Assembly (NCBI RefSeq): GCF_026914265.1 | Contig: NC_069127.1 | Span: 20,205,045-20,269,044 of the forward strand | DNA from: Mya arenaria | Lineage: Eukaryota; Mollusca; Bivalvia; Myida; Myidae | Direction of reading: 5' to 3' | Length of the DNA: 64,000 nucleotides | Shown: one piece after another, positions 24,375 through 36,030 of the stretch | How positions within the stretch are numbered: the first letter of the stretch is position 1 | How the letters are laid out: each line of letters opens with the position of its first letter | Notes under the pieces: generated by a model | What the model was told of the DNA's origin: nothing | Databases searched by the model: none | What the model saw: only the letters and a program-made list of their open reading frames with translations | Position numbers and translations under genes: made by a program

Positions 24375-24889
24375 GTAAGACATTATTGGCTCACCTCACT
24401 TTTTGAATTAATTTTATTTTTATTTTCTTATTTCTTTTGTTTTTATATTTTATATTTGTTCTTATATTATGGCTGTTTTTTAGCTGTCAAGATATGAAAT
24501 AATAACTTTAAACTTCCGGCATTCTAGAATAAATGCCCTTATTTCAATTCAAACAAGTGTTGTTATGATTTCCATACATAGTGAAACCAGGTTTTCCATT
24601 ACTCCGGAAACAATAGAACATAAAAAATGACAATATATTAGTTTTCCGAAGCTTACATTTTTAAACATTTAAATCGATAACCTTCCTTTTTCTTTCGTAT
24701 AATAATGCGGAAGTGGATTTAGGCACTGACCTACTGTAATTCGCAGTCCGAAAACACAGAGTGTAATGCGAGTATTATGTCCGGTGTTTATATTTATTTT
24801 AAAATCATGCAATGCTTAAGGCAGAATTTAACCTGTATCAAATAGTTAGCTTCTGTATCAACTCAATTTCGCAATATAATACGTTATGC

Positions 24890-25270
24890 ACCTTTTCTCG
24901 CTGTTAAAGACTGATTTCTAAGAAAATTTTGCATTGATTGGCGTTAAAAACAGCTTTTTATTCGAAACACCTCGGCCATTTTCTTTCGAAAACACCCTCG
25001 TATGTATATGAACGGTTTACAATGTCAGACATCTAAACAGTTTAACTACACTGCACGTAGATCGCGTAGTAATTTCAATTTAGCAGTTAAACTTAATGAC
25101 TTTTCTCCTGGAAATCATAATTGTTTATGCAAGAGTACACTTCAATGGCAATCAATTTAGACTAAGTTTTACACGTTTTAAAACACGTCAATTAGTTAAT
25201 ACTATTATCTAAAAAAAATCCGAACTTTTACTGATGTACCGGCATTCATCCGAGGTTATTTTCGATGGAA
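24890..25270. mobile_element. MITE family 3 copy in the 5' intron of the defensin-like gene
   Basis: The left phrase CGGCCATTTTCTTTCGAAAACACCCTCG and the right phrase CATCCGAGGTTATTTTCGATGG are inverted relative to each other. The same pair occurs at 56463-56640 and 59034-59362. The interior contains ATGAACGGTTTACAATGTC, shared with the 56.5-kb copy. No coding capacity. Exact ends unresolved. Confidence 0.55.
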
Positions 25271-25378
25271 AATTGCAGATTTTATGGCATAATGTTTGAA
25301 AGCGTACTGTTCTTTTAGACAAACAGCTGCTTTAATGTATCGTTCTGTTTTTGTAGGACTCTTTAACAGTGAAGCAGG

Positions 25379-26809
25379 ATGAAAACAATGATTCTGATCG
25401 TACTTGTTTGTTCTCTGGGTAAGTATATCGAATGGTACACCCCACCCAACCACTTTTAGGACGCTTGTTTTTGGACCATTTTGTGCAGTATTTTGGATGC
25501 CAAGTTTATTTACGACTGATCCACTATCCACCAAAACTCCATCTGGACTAGATAAGGAAATAAGCAAATATTAATGACAATAATACAAATAATAATAGTC
25601 AATATCGTCAAAATGGCATTATTTTGGAAGAATACATCCATACTTTTTGTATGGGAGAGGCCCTTCCAGCACATGCAAACCCATATTGTTTGGATCATAA
25701 AAAAGGGGCATGTTCCACGTTTTCTGACATCAAATCTAGGCACCGCAAATGGTCACGTATATTTATACAATATTGAAGGGAAAGCTAATTATATTGGAAT
25801 ATAAAATAGAACTCTGAAAAATATTTAATTTTAAAAAATGTATAATTACATTGAATGAAGGCGTAAATACGTCTCTATAATAACTAATCTAGGAAGTCTA
25901 CGTGACCTATAACTAATATTGCAACTATTTCCTCGCCCGGCCGTTTGGTGTAGCTATAATTGAATGTAACCTTGTTTTGATGTGTAGGCCTGTGGAATTT
26001 TGAGAATCATGAAGTGCATAAAACCTCCAAAATGCACACTATTACAAGTTAGATCTGTGGAGAGTATTTATTTGTTTCTAGAATTTTTTGCATTACCGCA
26101 TCCTTACATATACCTTTTCATGTACCCCTACCATAACGGCACTACACATTTATGTACGCCTTATTACGCGTGCGTTATAACAAATTGTTGTAAAACATGA
26201 CCAGAGAAGCCAAGGTATAATTTAATTATAAGATAATCAAGCAATGTTGACATGCTTTATTCATTATTTATATTAGATGATATATCGAAGTCCAGCTTTT
26301 AAAACTAAGCGTTTTTCTGGATTCCGGTCAAACAATGGGGGTGACATACTCATACATTGAACGGGGAAAATGAAATATATGAAAAAACTCAACTTATTGT
26401 ACGTTTGTGTTTATACACATTGTTTTAGTAAGTTGTTTTGGTTTAATGTGTATTGATTATTGAAAATTGAACTAACTAAGATCTAATCAAAATTATTGCA
26501 TATTCATGTTGCAGTGGCTGTCCTTGCAGCACCCAAGGCAAGTAAGTACACATTTATATCTCAGTCTGGAAAAGTTCATTTTACACGCGTCGCCTCTTGT
26601 GTGCTATATCATATAAATCTCATATTCATATTTAATGCATGCCTACCATATATATGTATAATAAACGTTTATTTAATGATTTATCGCAATTGTTCTTGCG
26701 TTTATGCTGTATGAACTCAGTAGGGCACCTGAGCAAATTCCATGAAGCGCGCTAGCGCTTCTTGGTCATTTGCTCGCTTGCCTTACTACCGTAGATTATA
26801 AACCTCAAG

Positions 26810-26844
<35 letters not shown>

Positions 26845-27852
26845 CTTAAGCAAATCAAAATCGTTTTCCTTAAAAAAAGATCTACAAGTTTGAGAACAAA
26901 AAGTGATATGAATGAATAAAATATATATTCCCACACATGATCTTATTAAACGCCTAAGAAAACACGACATGTGTTTGTTTCTTTTCTGCATATTTTTTTC
27001 TCTCAAACTTGTAGCTTTTTTTAAAGGAAAACTATTTTGATTTGCTTAAGATTCGATGGTTAAATATGCGAGATTTGAAATTTAATGCAGTGCATTTTTA
27101 ATAAGTCTGTCCTGATAAAAGGACGGGATATACTGTTGTCTCTGCGCATATCAAATACTGTGCAAGTTGGAGGAAAAGGATTCAACGATTTAGTACATTA
27201 CCAAAGTCTACTAGTTTGTAAAAGTATGCAAATATGCGTTTTGTGTTCACTCACTAGTATAAACGTATTGTTAAAATCCGTTTAAAACCGCGAACCGGAT
27301 AATGACGATCAACATTTGTTACATTTTAATTGGAAAACTGCTTTTTTCTTGAAAGAACGTCTGGCATGTGCTGCGGGTGAATTAGGCTGCGCCGCCTACT
27401 GTGCTACTCGAGGGAATTTTCAAGGAGGCTGTTGCGGAAAAGAGTACACGAACTGTCACGGCACATGCTACTGCAACGGGGTAATTAAATTGAACACCAT
27501 CTATATAAACACACCTCTGACAGCACAGATCACTTGGCTCGCAGGATATCATTAATGCTCTTGCTCGCATGTTTGGAAATATCGTATGGTTAAGCCAACG
27601 ATACTTGTAAGTTGCGGAAAATATTTTATAAAGGTAAAACCAGGCGGTTACACAATCACAATCTCATATAATTTTAAAGGCATTATTTGTTCAAACTACT
27701 GATATGCTTTTCTCTTTCTTTAAATGGGCTCAAAATTAGTTTGGAATTATAGACTGCTTATTGTATATCCAACGGTTGTTTCTGTGACATACATGGTATT
27801 TTCTTTATTTAAGTCTGGCCTCGAATACCGTTGCTACAACTGCGACCTGTGA
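25379..27852 (+). CDS. Secreted ten-cysteine defensin-like antimicrobial peptide precursor (76 aa)
   Basis: Four coding exons: 25379-25418, 26515-26541, 27356-27480 and 27814-27852 (TGA). They total 231 nt = 77 codons, with consistent phases and GT..AG sites. The first two encode a signal peptide (MKTMILIVLVCSLVAVLAA), followed by PKAKR, whose KR is a typical furin-like cleavage site. The mature peptide starts LACAAGELGCAAYC. Cysteine spacing: C-x6-C-x3-C-x9-C-C-x6-C-x3-C-x-C-x8-C-x2-C. The CxxxC .. GGxC .. CxC core is the hallmark of invertebrate CSalphabeta defensins, and CAAYCATRGN recalls insect defensins. Ten cysteines exceed the usual six or eight. AATAAA lies 38 bases after the stop (27891). 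Expected to be secreted and membrane-active against microbes; activity is inferred. The last exon is the least certain: if unused, reading would run on to a stop at 27555. Confidence 0.75.
26812..26841. repeat. (TA)n microsatellite
   Basis: About fifteen TA dinucleotides between exons 2 and 3 of the defensin-like gene. The segments around it (ATCTTAAGCAAATCAAAATC.. and ..GATTTGCTTAAGATTC near 27040, each next to AAACTTGTAG-type sequence) form an imperfect inverted repeat. Confidence 0.85.
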
Positions 27853-27902
27853 CCTGAAAACAGCATGAATTTCCTAATGGAGTCATAACGAATAAATATC
27901 GT

Positions 27903-28026
27903 GACATAAATACTTCTTGTTTGGAATGTGTTTTGGTAATGATATATTATTGTTTAGGGAATAATGACATAAATACTTCTTGTTTGGAATGTGTTTTGGT
28001 AATGATATATTATTGTTTAGGGAATA
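27903..28026. repeat. Perfect 62-bp tandem duplication
   Basis: The unit beginning GACATAAATACTTCTTGTTT occurs twice, offset by 62 bases, with no differences seen. It lies immediately 3' of the defensin-like gene's poly(A) signal. Confidence 0.85.
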
Positions 28027-29088
28027 ATAATTGATTACAGCGCTCGTTATGCAGTGTTCATCCGAAGATGCTAGCAATGGGTCCAGGGCCGAACACACGA
28101 AATAGTATGATACTATTAGTTTCAATTCTAAAATTATTTTATAACACTGTAAAGAGTTTGGCTGCGTAGCAGGTGAAGGCCTCATCAGCCTGGATAAAAA
28201 TGATATCGTAAATGTGTTCAAAACAATTAATTGATTTTTAAAATAGAAAATTGAAGGCCATCAGATGAAGCAATAATAACACAGCTTAAACAAATGACGT
28301 AACATGGAGTTAAAGGTTGATAGATCCAGTCCTTGTGGAATCTTGAGAACAGACACACGAAGGTTAACATAACAATCCGCTGGTGTTCCTTGATTACCTT
28401 ACATAATCATCACAGCTGCCCCCGATGACCCCTCACCGTGCATGGGGAGATATGTTCAAAGTTTTTAAGATTTTGAGTTTATTTCTGTTCATATAAGGGA
28501 GGTTTCAAAACACAATTTGTAAGAGTTAGTGTAGGCTACTTTATGCACACGGCATAACTAAGGAGTGTATACATTGTACACATTTAAAATGGCATGTACA
28601 ATAGCACAAGTGATTTATGCAATTATTAGCGAGCCTTTAAATACAATTTTCATATATATTTCGCAAACGGCGTTGAAACTAAACTGCAACTTGTACGTGT
28701 AGCTTATATTGCTCCAAGTGGAAAATAAATTCCTCTAAAATACGCCATTTTGGACTAGCAATTGTTAATTGTTCATAGGAATATGGCCCCAAACCCCATG
28801 CCAACTCTTTAAATAAAATAATTTCTGTTTCGAGGGAGGAGCGCAAGTCAAAACGTTTCGCCCCAAAAAGTATGCCGCCTCTAATGTCAATCCTCAAACA
28901 GCCCCTGGACCGGTCAGATTTTGGTGGGTAACGCTGGTTGCAGGGTCTTTTTAAATTATATTTTTCGGCTGAAGGCCGCTAAACCTGCATACTTTTATAA
29001 CCGTAAATCGGATAATACCCTCGGAGATCGACATAAACCGCAGCGGTGTATGAACTGCGGTGGTCAACGACTTCAATTTCATTAGCAT
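28027..29088. other. Gene-free stretch
   Basis: No supported gene. Short minus open frames at 27883-28221 (created by the 62-bp duplication) and 28679-28897 (72 codons) lack domains or splice context. Confidence 0.4.
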
Positions 29089-29089
29089 C

Positions 29090-29560
29090 TTAAGGGCGTT
29101 TTTGTTGGTAATAAACTGGTTTCGGTTTTATATCGGTTTCACGAACTGTGTATTTGTTGTTACAGTTTCAAATAAATCCCAAACGAGTTTCAATCGTTTT
29201 TTTTTTAACGAAAACCGAAACCGCCTTTTGAAACTATCGAAACCCTTACCGGAGGCGGTTTCATCGGTTCGTTACATCCGAAAACTAGTTTACTTCGAAA
29301 ACAACATGGCGGAAAGTGATCAACCACGTTTGTTGAAACTCAATCTTTTTCATAACAATGCCTTAAAATGGGCAAATGAGCTAAATGAAAAGGGTTATAT
29401 TTGTAATTGTGTAGTTCAGTAGCTCCGCCATGTTGTTTAAAAGGTACACAAAACCATGCACTTGTTACTTCAAGCAAAACTATCAAAACCGGTTTCGTAA
29501 CTGCTGAAACCATTGAAACCAAAACTGAAACTGGTTTGGTATCAACAAAAACGCCCTTAA
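29090..29560. mobile_element. 463-bp MITE flanked by TTAA
   Basis: The element at 29094-29556 has ends GGGCGTTTTTGTTGGTAATA and the inverse ..CAACAAAAACGCCC, each abutted by TTAA (29090-29093, 29557-29560). Inverted similarity continues inside as AACTGGTTTCGGTTTT versus AAACTGAAACTGGTTT. TTAA duplication is characteristic of piggyBac-type elements; this is inferred from the duplication only. The open frames inside are not recognised as genes. Confidence 0.7.
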
Positions 29561-29836
29561 TTACCTAGTTACCAATTCCCTCTAAAATTTATAAAGCTGT
29601 GTTCTGCATATTCAATATGATATGCAGTAATAAAGTGCGAATTAGCTGTTTTTGCAAAATTACGATGCTTTACTCACAGAAAACGCATTATTTTATTATC
29701 GAGGCGTTAAAAAACAAAATCAGAATATGCAAATCGTTTCGAAATGAACGCGTACTGAATCCGAATAAATACATGTATATACATATATATGTTTGTGTTT
29801 ATATTTAGGCCTTAGGATTCGGACAGGTTTATTTCC

Positions 29837-30652
29837 CCAAATAAAAAAAGAACTCGTAAACATCCGAACAAAAAAGCATTGATCGTAATGAAAATGCAAT
29901 TAAATGCTCAATAAGCGTAAGATATCAAACTATTTTTAAAGGAAATTATGATCTCTCACTCGGTCATAGTTATGCAAACTTTGAGCTTGAAAAAAGAAGT
30001 AAATGTGATTGAACCAGTCTTTTTCATTTCATACACCATACTGAGCGCGTGAATGCCGGACACCAAAGTTTCATGAGAGTGTGACGAAACTGCGTTCGGT
30101 AGTTTTCGTCATTATAATCTCGCGCTCAGTATGGTGTTTGAAATTAAAAAGACTGGTTCCATCACATTTGCTTCTTTTTTCAGGCTCAAAATTTGCACTT
30201 TTGAAAGAAAGTAGTACTAATTGTATACGCGCACACGTAGCCAAATAAAACCAAAGAACTTGTTAACATCCGAACAAAAAAGCATTGATCGTAATGAAAA
30301 TGCAATTAAATGCTCAATAAGCGTAAGATATCAAACTATTTTTTAAAGGAAATTATGATCTCTCACTCGGTCATAGTTATGCAAACTTTGAGCCTGAAAA
30401 AAGAAGTAAATGTGATGAAACCAGTCTTTTTCATTTTTATACACCATACTGAGCGCGTGAATGCCGGACACCAAAGTTTCATGAGAGTGTGACGAAACTG
30501 CGTTCGGTAGTTTTCGTCATTATAATCTCGCGCTCAGTATGGTGTATGCAATGGAAAAGACTGGTTCCATCACATTTGCTTCTTTTTTTCAGGCTCATAA
30601 TTTGCACTTTTGAAAGAAAGTAGTACTAATTGTATACGCGCACACGTAGCCC
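29837..30652. repeat. Two tandem ~407-bp units, each a long hairpin
   Basis: Units 29837-30241 and 30241-30652 are almost identical, offset by 407 bases. Each contains an inverted repeat with arms of about 75-80 bp (TGCAAACTTTGAGC..GAAAAAAGAAG..CACCATACTGAGCGCG and its inverse) around a loop of about 70 bases. The sequence downstream of the second arm ends ATACGCGCACACGTAG in both units. The structure looks like a MITE or foldback element duplicated in tandem. A coding frame at 30310-30492 is incidental. Confidence 0.8.
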
Positions 30653-30681
30653 TAATAGGGCTCTGCCGAGCTTCGCTTTTT

Positions 30682-31330
30682 GTGGCGGATCCGTGGTCTA
30701 GTAGCAATACACACATGACTGTCGCAGGTTCGATAACCTGCCGCACAACTAAAAAATACTAAATAAATCGTCTTCTGCGAGGAGGTCTCGTGCGACAGTG
30801 CTATACCACAGGTGCACTTTTAAAGATAGAAGTTCTAACCAGAGATACATTCTGTTGGTGCCCTATGCTCGCAAAACCTTAATTGTCCAGCAATCTTATC
30901 GGAGCACTCGCCGAATGGGCCATGCCCAAGTGCGAGTATAAATAAGCATACACACTAACGCTTGATCGGTACCGTGTCCATGGCCTAATGGTTAAGGCAT
31001 CCGCCTACGTAGCGGGAGGTCGTGGGTTCGACCCCGGGCCACTTCGTACCGAAAGACGTTTAAGTTGGTACAAGCAGCTCCCTTGCCTGGCGCTCGGCAT
31101 TTAAAGGGTAGTGCTTGGGAAAGTGGTGTACTCAGTACTGGTTCAACCCGGGAAAGTTGTATCCTGTGTATCGGTGCTGTACACCGAGCACGTTAAAGAA
31201 CCAAGAGGTCTCTTCGCAAAGAGCTAGGGTATCGCATCCGGATCTCTTGTATCTCACTTTGTTTCTTCAAGTCTTCCAATGTCTGGATTTGACTGCAAAT
31301 TGCCATTGCTGTCACTTCTATCTCAAAACA
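30682..31330 (+). mobile_element. Composite double-headed SINE (A + linker + B), plus copy
   Basis: Head A: GTGGCGGATCCGTGGTCTAG with B box GGTTCGATAAC. The linker is homologous to that at about 23020-23118 (AATCTTATCGGAGCACTCGC, GAGTATAAATAAGCATACAC). Head B: CCATGGCCTAATGGTTAAGG with B box GGTTCGACCCC. The body contains GTTTAAGTTGGTACAAGCAG and CTTCAAGTCTTCCAATGTCT. It lies between the hairpin repeat and zinc-finger gene B. Confidence 0.82.
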
Positions 31331-31887
31331 CTTTAGAGCGAGTGTAATAATCCATATTCTTAACATATAGATAACTGAGACACAACACTCTCGTTTTATA
31401 AATGGTACCTTTTATCATACATCCCCAAGCTTCTATATACTATACAAAATGACATACAATCATATAATCATACAAACCTAAGTTAGCATTAAAATGTTCA
31501 TACTTTATAAACTTTGACAATAAACACAAATGATTTTCACTCAAAAGCTGATAGATTTGCCTTATTAACATGACCACAAAATACTGATTATCACTATCAA
31601 TGCCCTAGACTTTGAAAAAATCAGGGTTAACACTACGCTCAAGAATGATCATAAACATGTATCATGTATGTACTGAACTATTTAGTTTGTGCTGGTCAAT
31701 CTCATGACCTCTGTAACTTTTCTGTCTTTACTGTAAGCTCCTTTGACTAAATTGGTCATTAAACATTTTTGTACGAAAAAATATTATTCAATTAGATTGT
31801 ATCAGTTTTGTTTTCAACAGCTCTTTTGGTATCTGGTAACAGCTCCATTGCAAAGTTTTAATCATCCACAGTTACATGAATGCGTTT

Positions 31888-34800
31888 TCAAATGTCTTCA
31901 TTCTCATTCTCTGTGGACACCTCAACAGGAAGGTCACCATGGAAGACGACCTCTTCTACAATAACCTGTTCAACTACAGCCGCATGTGAAGCCTTGGCGT
32001 GAGTGTGTTGGTGTTGTCGCATCTGGCTTTTTCTCCTGAAGGGTCTTTCACATATTTCACAAACAAATGGTTTAATATCAGTGTGAGTGAGGGCGTGACT
32101 TTTCAGACAACCTCTTGATTTAAAGCGCTGACCACATACCATGCACATGAACTGCCTTTCACCAGTATGAATAAAAAAGTGCATTTTAAGTGTGTATTTA
32201 TTACGGAAGGACCTCTTACAAACCGAACACTTGAATGGCTTGGAACCGGTATGGATGAGCTCATGATCTTTGAGATGCCTGCCAAGTATGAAAGCCTTCC
32301 CGCAAGTAGCGCACTGGAATGGTCGCTCACCTGTGTGAGTGCGCATGTGGCGACCTAGATCCCTCTTTGTTCCAAGACATTTCTCACAGACCCCGCATTT
32401 ATATGGCTTGGAGTCAGGATGATGCTCTACGAAGTGCCGCTTCAGTTCAGCTTGACTGTAGAACTCGTCCTCACAAACATGACACTTGGAAACTAAAATT
32501 AATATCAAGTATTATAGTAAAGATTTCCTACATGTGTATATACAAAAATCCACATATAGTAAACGTAAGTAAATCAAATTATGGATGTCTGGTAACCCCA
32601 CAAATTGCGAACAAGACAGCAAAAATAGAACATGTCCTCTCTGATTTGACTTGAATTAAAGAACTTGATCAAAAACTGCAATAACTGTATCAGTTATATA
32701 TTTTAGTATTCAACATGCACTAAAAATAAACATTATGGAAAAGCAAGATATGTGTGAATAACAATTTAAATCAAGTTATACTGCTGCTATCATAAGTGTG
32801 ATATCTATATGTCAAAATGTGTGACATCTATTATAATTTATTTGTAATTCAGCCGAGTTATAAATACAAACTGAACATCATTTCAAGATATCCAATTGAA
32901 CTAACCTGTTCTTGTATCTACATATTCTCCATCATCATCGGGATCTGCTTGGTAATTTGTCGTGTCTATAGATAATTCCGAACCAATAACTCCCATTTCA
33001 GCATTCAATTCACCATTCTCATCATCACCTACATTATAGTCTGCATCACTGTCACCTTCCATTTCATCATTTACCATCTCAGTTTGTTTTTTATCAACAA
33101 CATCATCACTCCCTTCAAAGTTTTCCTCTTTAATTTCTTTCACAATCTGAATATCATCAGCTTCATCAAATGTGTGATCCTGGTTTTCATTATCTGACTT
33201 ACTAGTTGTTACATTTCGTTGCCCTATTCCAGTTCTAGATGTCTGTGGTCTTTTTGATTGCCTGACTGGGGACACCCCTTGTGTTCCGTCCATGTTGAAG
33301 CTGTACGGTGCAGATCTTTTACCTCGTCGAGGTGAGGTTTTAGATTTTGGAACAAATAATGAAGGCGACTTCATTTCAAAGTCTTGTTTTTTCTTGTTGC
33401 TGTATAAACCTGTTAGTGGTTTCCATTCTTTTGCTGAAATATATATACACAATTGAGTTTACAAAAGTATATGTAAGTTCATTTGCAAGACTAGGGCAAT
33501 TATGGATTTATCGAAGGATTTAATTCACTCTTGTAGACAGTTAACTATTTATATCATTTTCGCATGAAAAAAGATCACATTTAAAGTTCTACATGTAGTA
33601 TCATTTGATGTGTACTGAAAAAATATGGTGACACTTAATTAAAAGCAACACATTACAAACAAAGATTTTTTGGCCTTCCACTTCAGATTTCAGTTGTTAA
33701 GAAAAGGAATAAAAAACATGGACTACATAGTTTGCTTTTGGTAATTTTCTGTTATATTTGAGTAATCAGCAAGGAATACTTTTTCAAATGTCACCAAAAC
33801 TGTTTCATGTACAGGGCGACACAATTACTGACTTCAGTTACAAATCGGATCAAATTGATAATACGACAATGTTTATTGTTTGTTGATTTATATTAAAAAC
33901 ATTTTGAAATATAGACACAGTCTCAAAACTTTCCGGACAACCCTCGTACATTGCCAAATCATTTAAATCAATCTAGTTGCCACTACATCATGTATATGCA
34001 AAGTATGATAGTGTATATACCAGTTCTATCAAGCTGACTTTGAAAAATCATGTAAGGAAGCCAAAAATGCTTACATCTTATACAGTGATCCAGAAACTCA
34101 GTCCTAAAATTGTCATGATCTTTTAGGAAGCTTTCAGCCACATCTGAGCCAAGATGAGTAAGTGTACCATTCTCCACACTGGCTGTTAGAAGAACAGAAT
34201 CTTCACCACCAATCTCTGACAGCTGTACAATCTGTGGGATAAAAGAGATTTGAAAAGCATTCTGAATTTCAAAACCACAAGAACAATATCATTTCCCACT
34301 CTGGCTCACTTATAAAGAATATACTTCCATAATTTCAGCATTTTAATTTTAGAGAAATACCAGGTAATAGGAATCAAAATGTGTGAACTTATATCTCCAT
34401 TTGTAGACAAATGTTTCACATAACATTTTACAGTACATAACCAAATAATAAAAGGACAATTGTTTATTTAGTGTATGCTAGCAATTTAATTCCCTAAGTG
34501 AGCACTAAAGGTTTTATTTCACGAGTGGCTTTGCCATAGGTGAAATATTTACTTGAGGTGTTCATGAGGAGAAATGTATTGCAATCTCACACTGAAATAA
34601 ACAATTTTCATTTTCATGCTTGTAATTTGTTAAAAAAGATATTTCATTCAAATTTAATGGGAAAACAGCGCGAAAATGAAGCAATACTGTTATACTGGAA
34701 AAGACGTGCTTACCAGCACTATGTGCGCTAACGTTTGTTTTTTGTAGTGAAATGGGCTAAAATGGTACAAAACAGTGACATTATATTTAAATAAACTAAA

Positions 34801-34925
34801 ACAGTGAGTTTATCAGTATGTAATCCACTGTTACTTTTCAGTAAACCAAGCATGAAATAAATTGTTCTAATTATAAAACTCTACAATATTATATACTAAG
34901 CTACATCATGTTAACTTAATACATT

Positions 34926-35021
<96 letters not shown>

Positions 35022-35131
35022 AAACATACAAGATGATGGATTTGTGCCTTGAGAACTGCTCTCATCACAGTTTTGTAGCCAGGGACCTGGGACACTGTGT
35101 ACATGTCAATGGGTGCCTTTCGGGATGCCAT
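31888..35131 (-). CDS. Six-finger C2H2 zinc-finger protein, paralogue B (463 aa)
   Basis: Coding exons 35131-35030 (ATG), 34231-34075, 33433-32906 and 32492-31888 (stop); 102+157+528+605 nt = 464 codons, all junctions in frame. The N-terminal 86 aa differ from A at about six positions. The linker carries KRSAPYSFNMDGT and D/E-rich runs. Six C2H2 fingers follow from VSKCHVCEDEFYSQ to CEICERPFRRKSQMRQHQHTH. Fingers and linker are close to A and distant from C, so A/B is the later duplication. The coding start has an acceptor 19 bases upstream (exon start 35150), and a conserved noncoding exon ends at 37006. An (AT)n tract lies directly after the donor of the first coding exon. Probably a nuclear DNA-binding protein; target unknown. 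Confidence 0.88.
34925..35019. repeat. (AT)n microsatellite, about 47 units
   Basis: Uninterrupted AT dinucleotides in the first coding intron of gene B, ending within 10 bases of the exon donor. Gene A has a short AT-rich tract at the equivalent place (about 17888-17916), so this repeat expanded after the duplication. Confidence 0.95.
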
Positions 35132-35584
35132 AGATAATGATGTGTGTACCCTGAAAAAAAAGTCACATCTGTTTACAATCTTTAGATCTGTATCATGTAT
35201 GAAATTCCATAGCAACTGACTGTTAAAGAGTTTCGATACCTGCAGTTGTGAGTTGCGCAGGTAGGGTGCTATTTGGGAGGATCAGCAGACAGCACACACA
35301 AACTGGAGCTGAAGGGATGAAGCAACACAGCCAAGAACCTTGCACTTATCAGTTAAAACTAGCCCCAATAATAGACAACAGGGAAACAGTTTTGTCACCT
35401 GAACATTTTTTTTAACAGGTTGTCAATCATGATTATAATTATATGTTGGCACAATTTTCATTACAGTAAACCTTCCAATGGGAAGTTATTTACAAGCATT
35501 AGCCATTGCTATTATGTCTGGAACCCAATACAAGAAAATATTGTATGCAGTTATTCTCCACAGAATATGATTAAAATTATAATA

Positions 35585-36030
35585 AAAACTTGTTGACTTC
35601 CTCCTTGATGACATCACCAATGAAGGGGCATATACCGTCTGGTACAGTACGTGGAGCGCACATGGGTGGAGGGAAGTCTGTGGAAGCCAGAGAACTGGTC
35701 TGTCTTTAGAGAAACCGTGCGCACAAACAACGACGTAGAGGGTTGGCACCAGGGACAGCAGAGCCAACCAGTGCAGCCTACCGTTCTACGTTCTGGTTCC
35801 ACTCCTGCAGACCGAAGCGGAGGACGTCAGTATCACAGTCTGACTGATGTCAGACAACCTTGTAACAGAGGCAAAAGTACAAGAATATACATGAGCGCCT
35901 CTTCGACATGTGGTATAAATATGAAGACGACAACCTCACAACATCCCAATTGCTCAGGGAAGCCAGTCACCTGATTGGTATGGGTCCAATCCCAGCATCA
36001 ATCGAAAACCGCAGCGAAGACGATGAGTAG
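35585..36030 (+). pseudogene. MULE-type transposase C-terminal remnant
   Basis: The plus strand encodes pieces of a MULE-family transposase tail: WVEGSLWKPENWSVFRETVR then TNNDVEGWH (35660-35745), then in other frames LPFYVLVPLLQTEAEDV and LFDMWYKYEDDNLTTSQLLR ending at a TAG (36028-36030). At least two frame changes and a stop break the reading. The NNDVEGWH motif and the poorly conserved tail are typical of MULE proteins common in invertebrate genomes. It lies in the probable 5' intron of gene B. Confidence 0.65.

Noticed and set aside
27316-27555. Single-exon 79-codon cysteine-rich gene starting at 27316
   Set aside because: The cysteine-rich part is better explained as a spliced exon (27356-27480) preceded by signal-peptide exons with matching phases; the region after 27480 loses the cysteine pattern.
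29060-29422. 120-codon plus ORF
   Set aside because: It starts outside and runs into a TTAA-flanked MITE; no domain, and the sequence is explained by inverted repeats.
30970-31045. tRNA-Arg/Ser-like gene
   Set aside because: It is the second head of a composite SINE repeated at 22660-23307; the acceptor stem does not pair and no tRNA 3' end follows.
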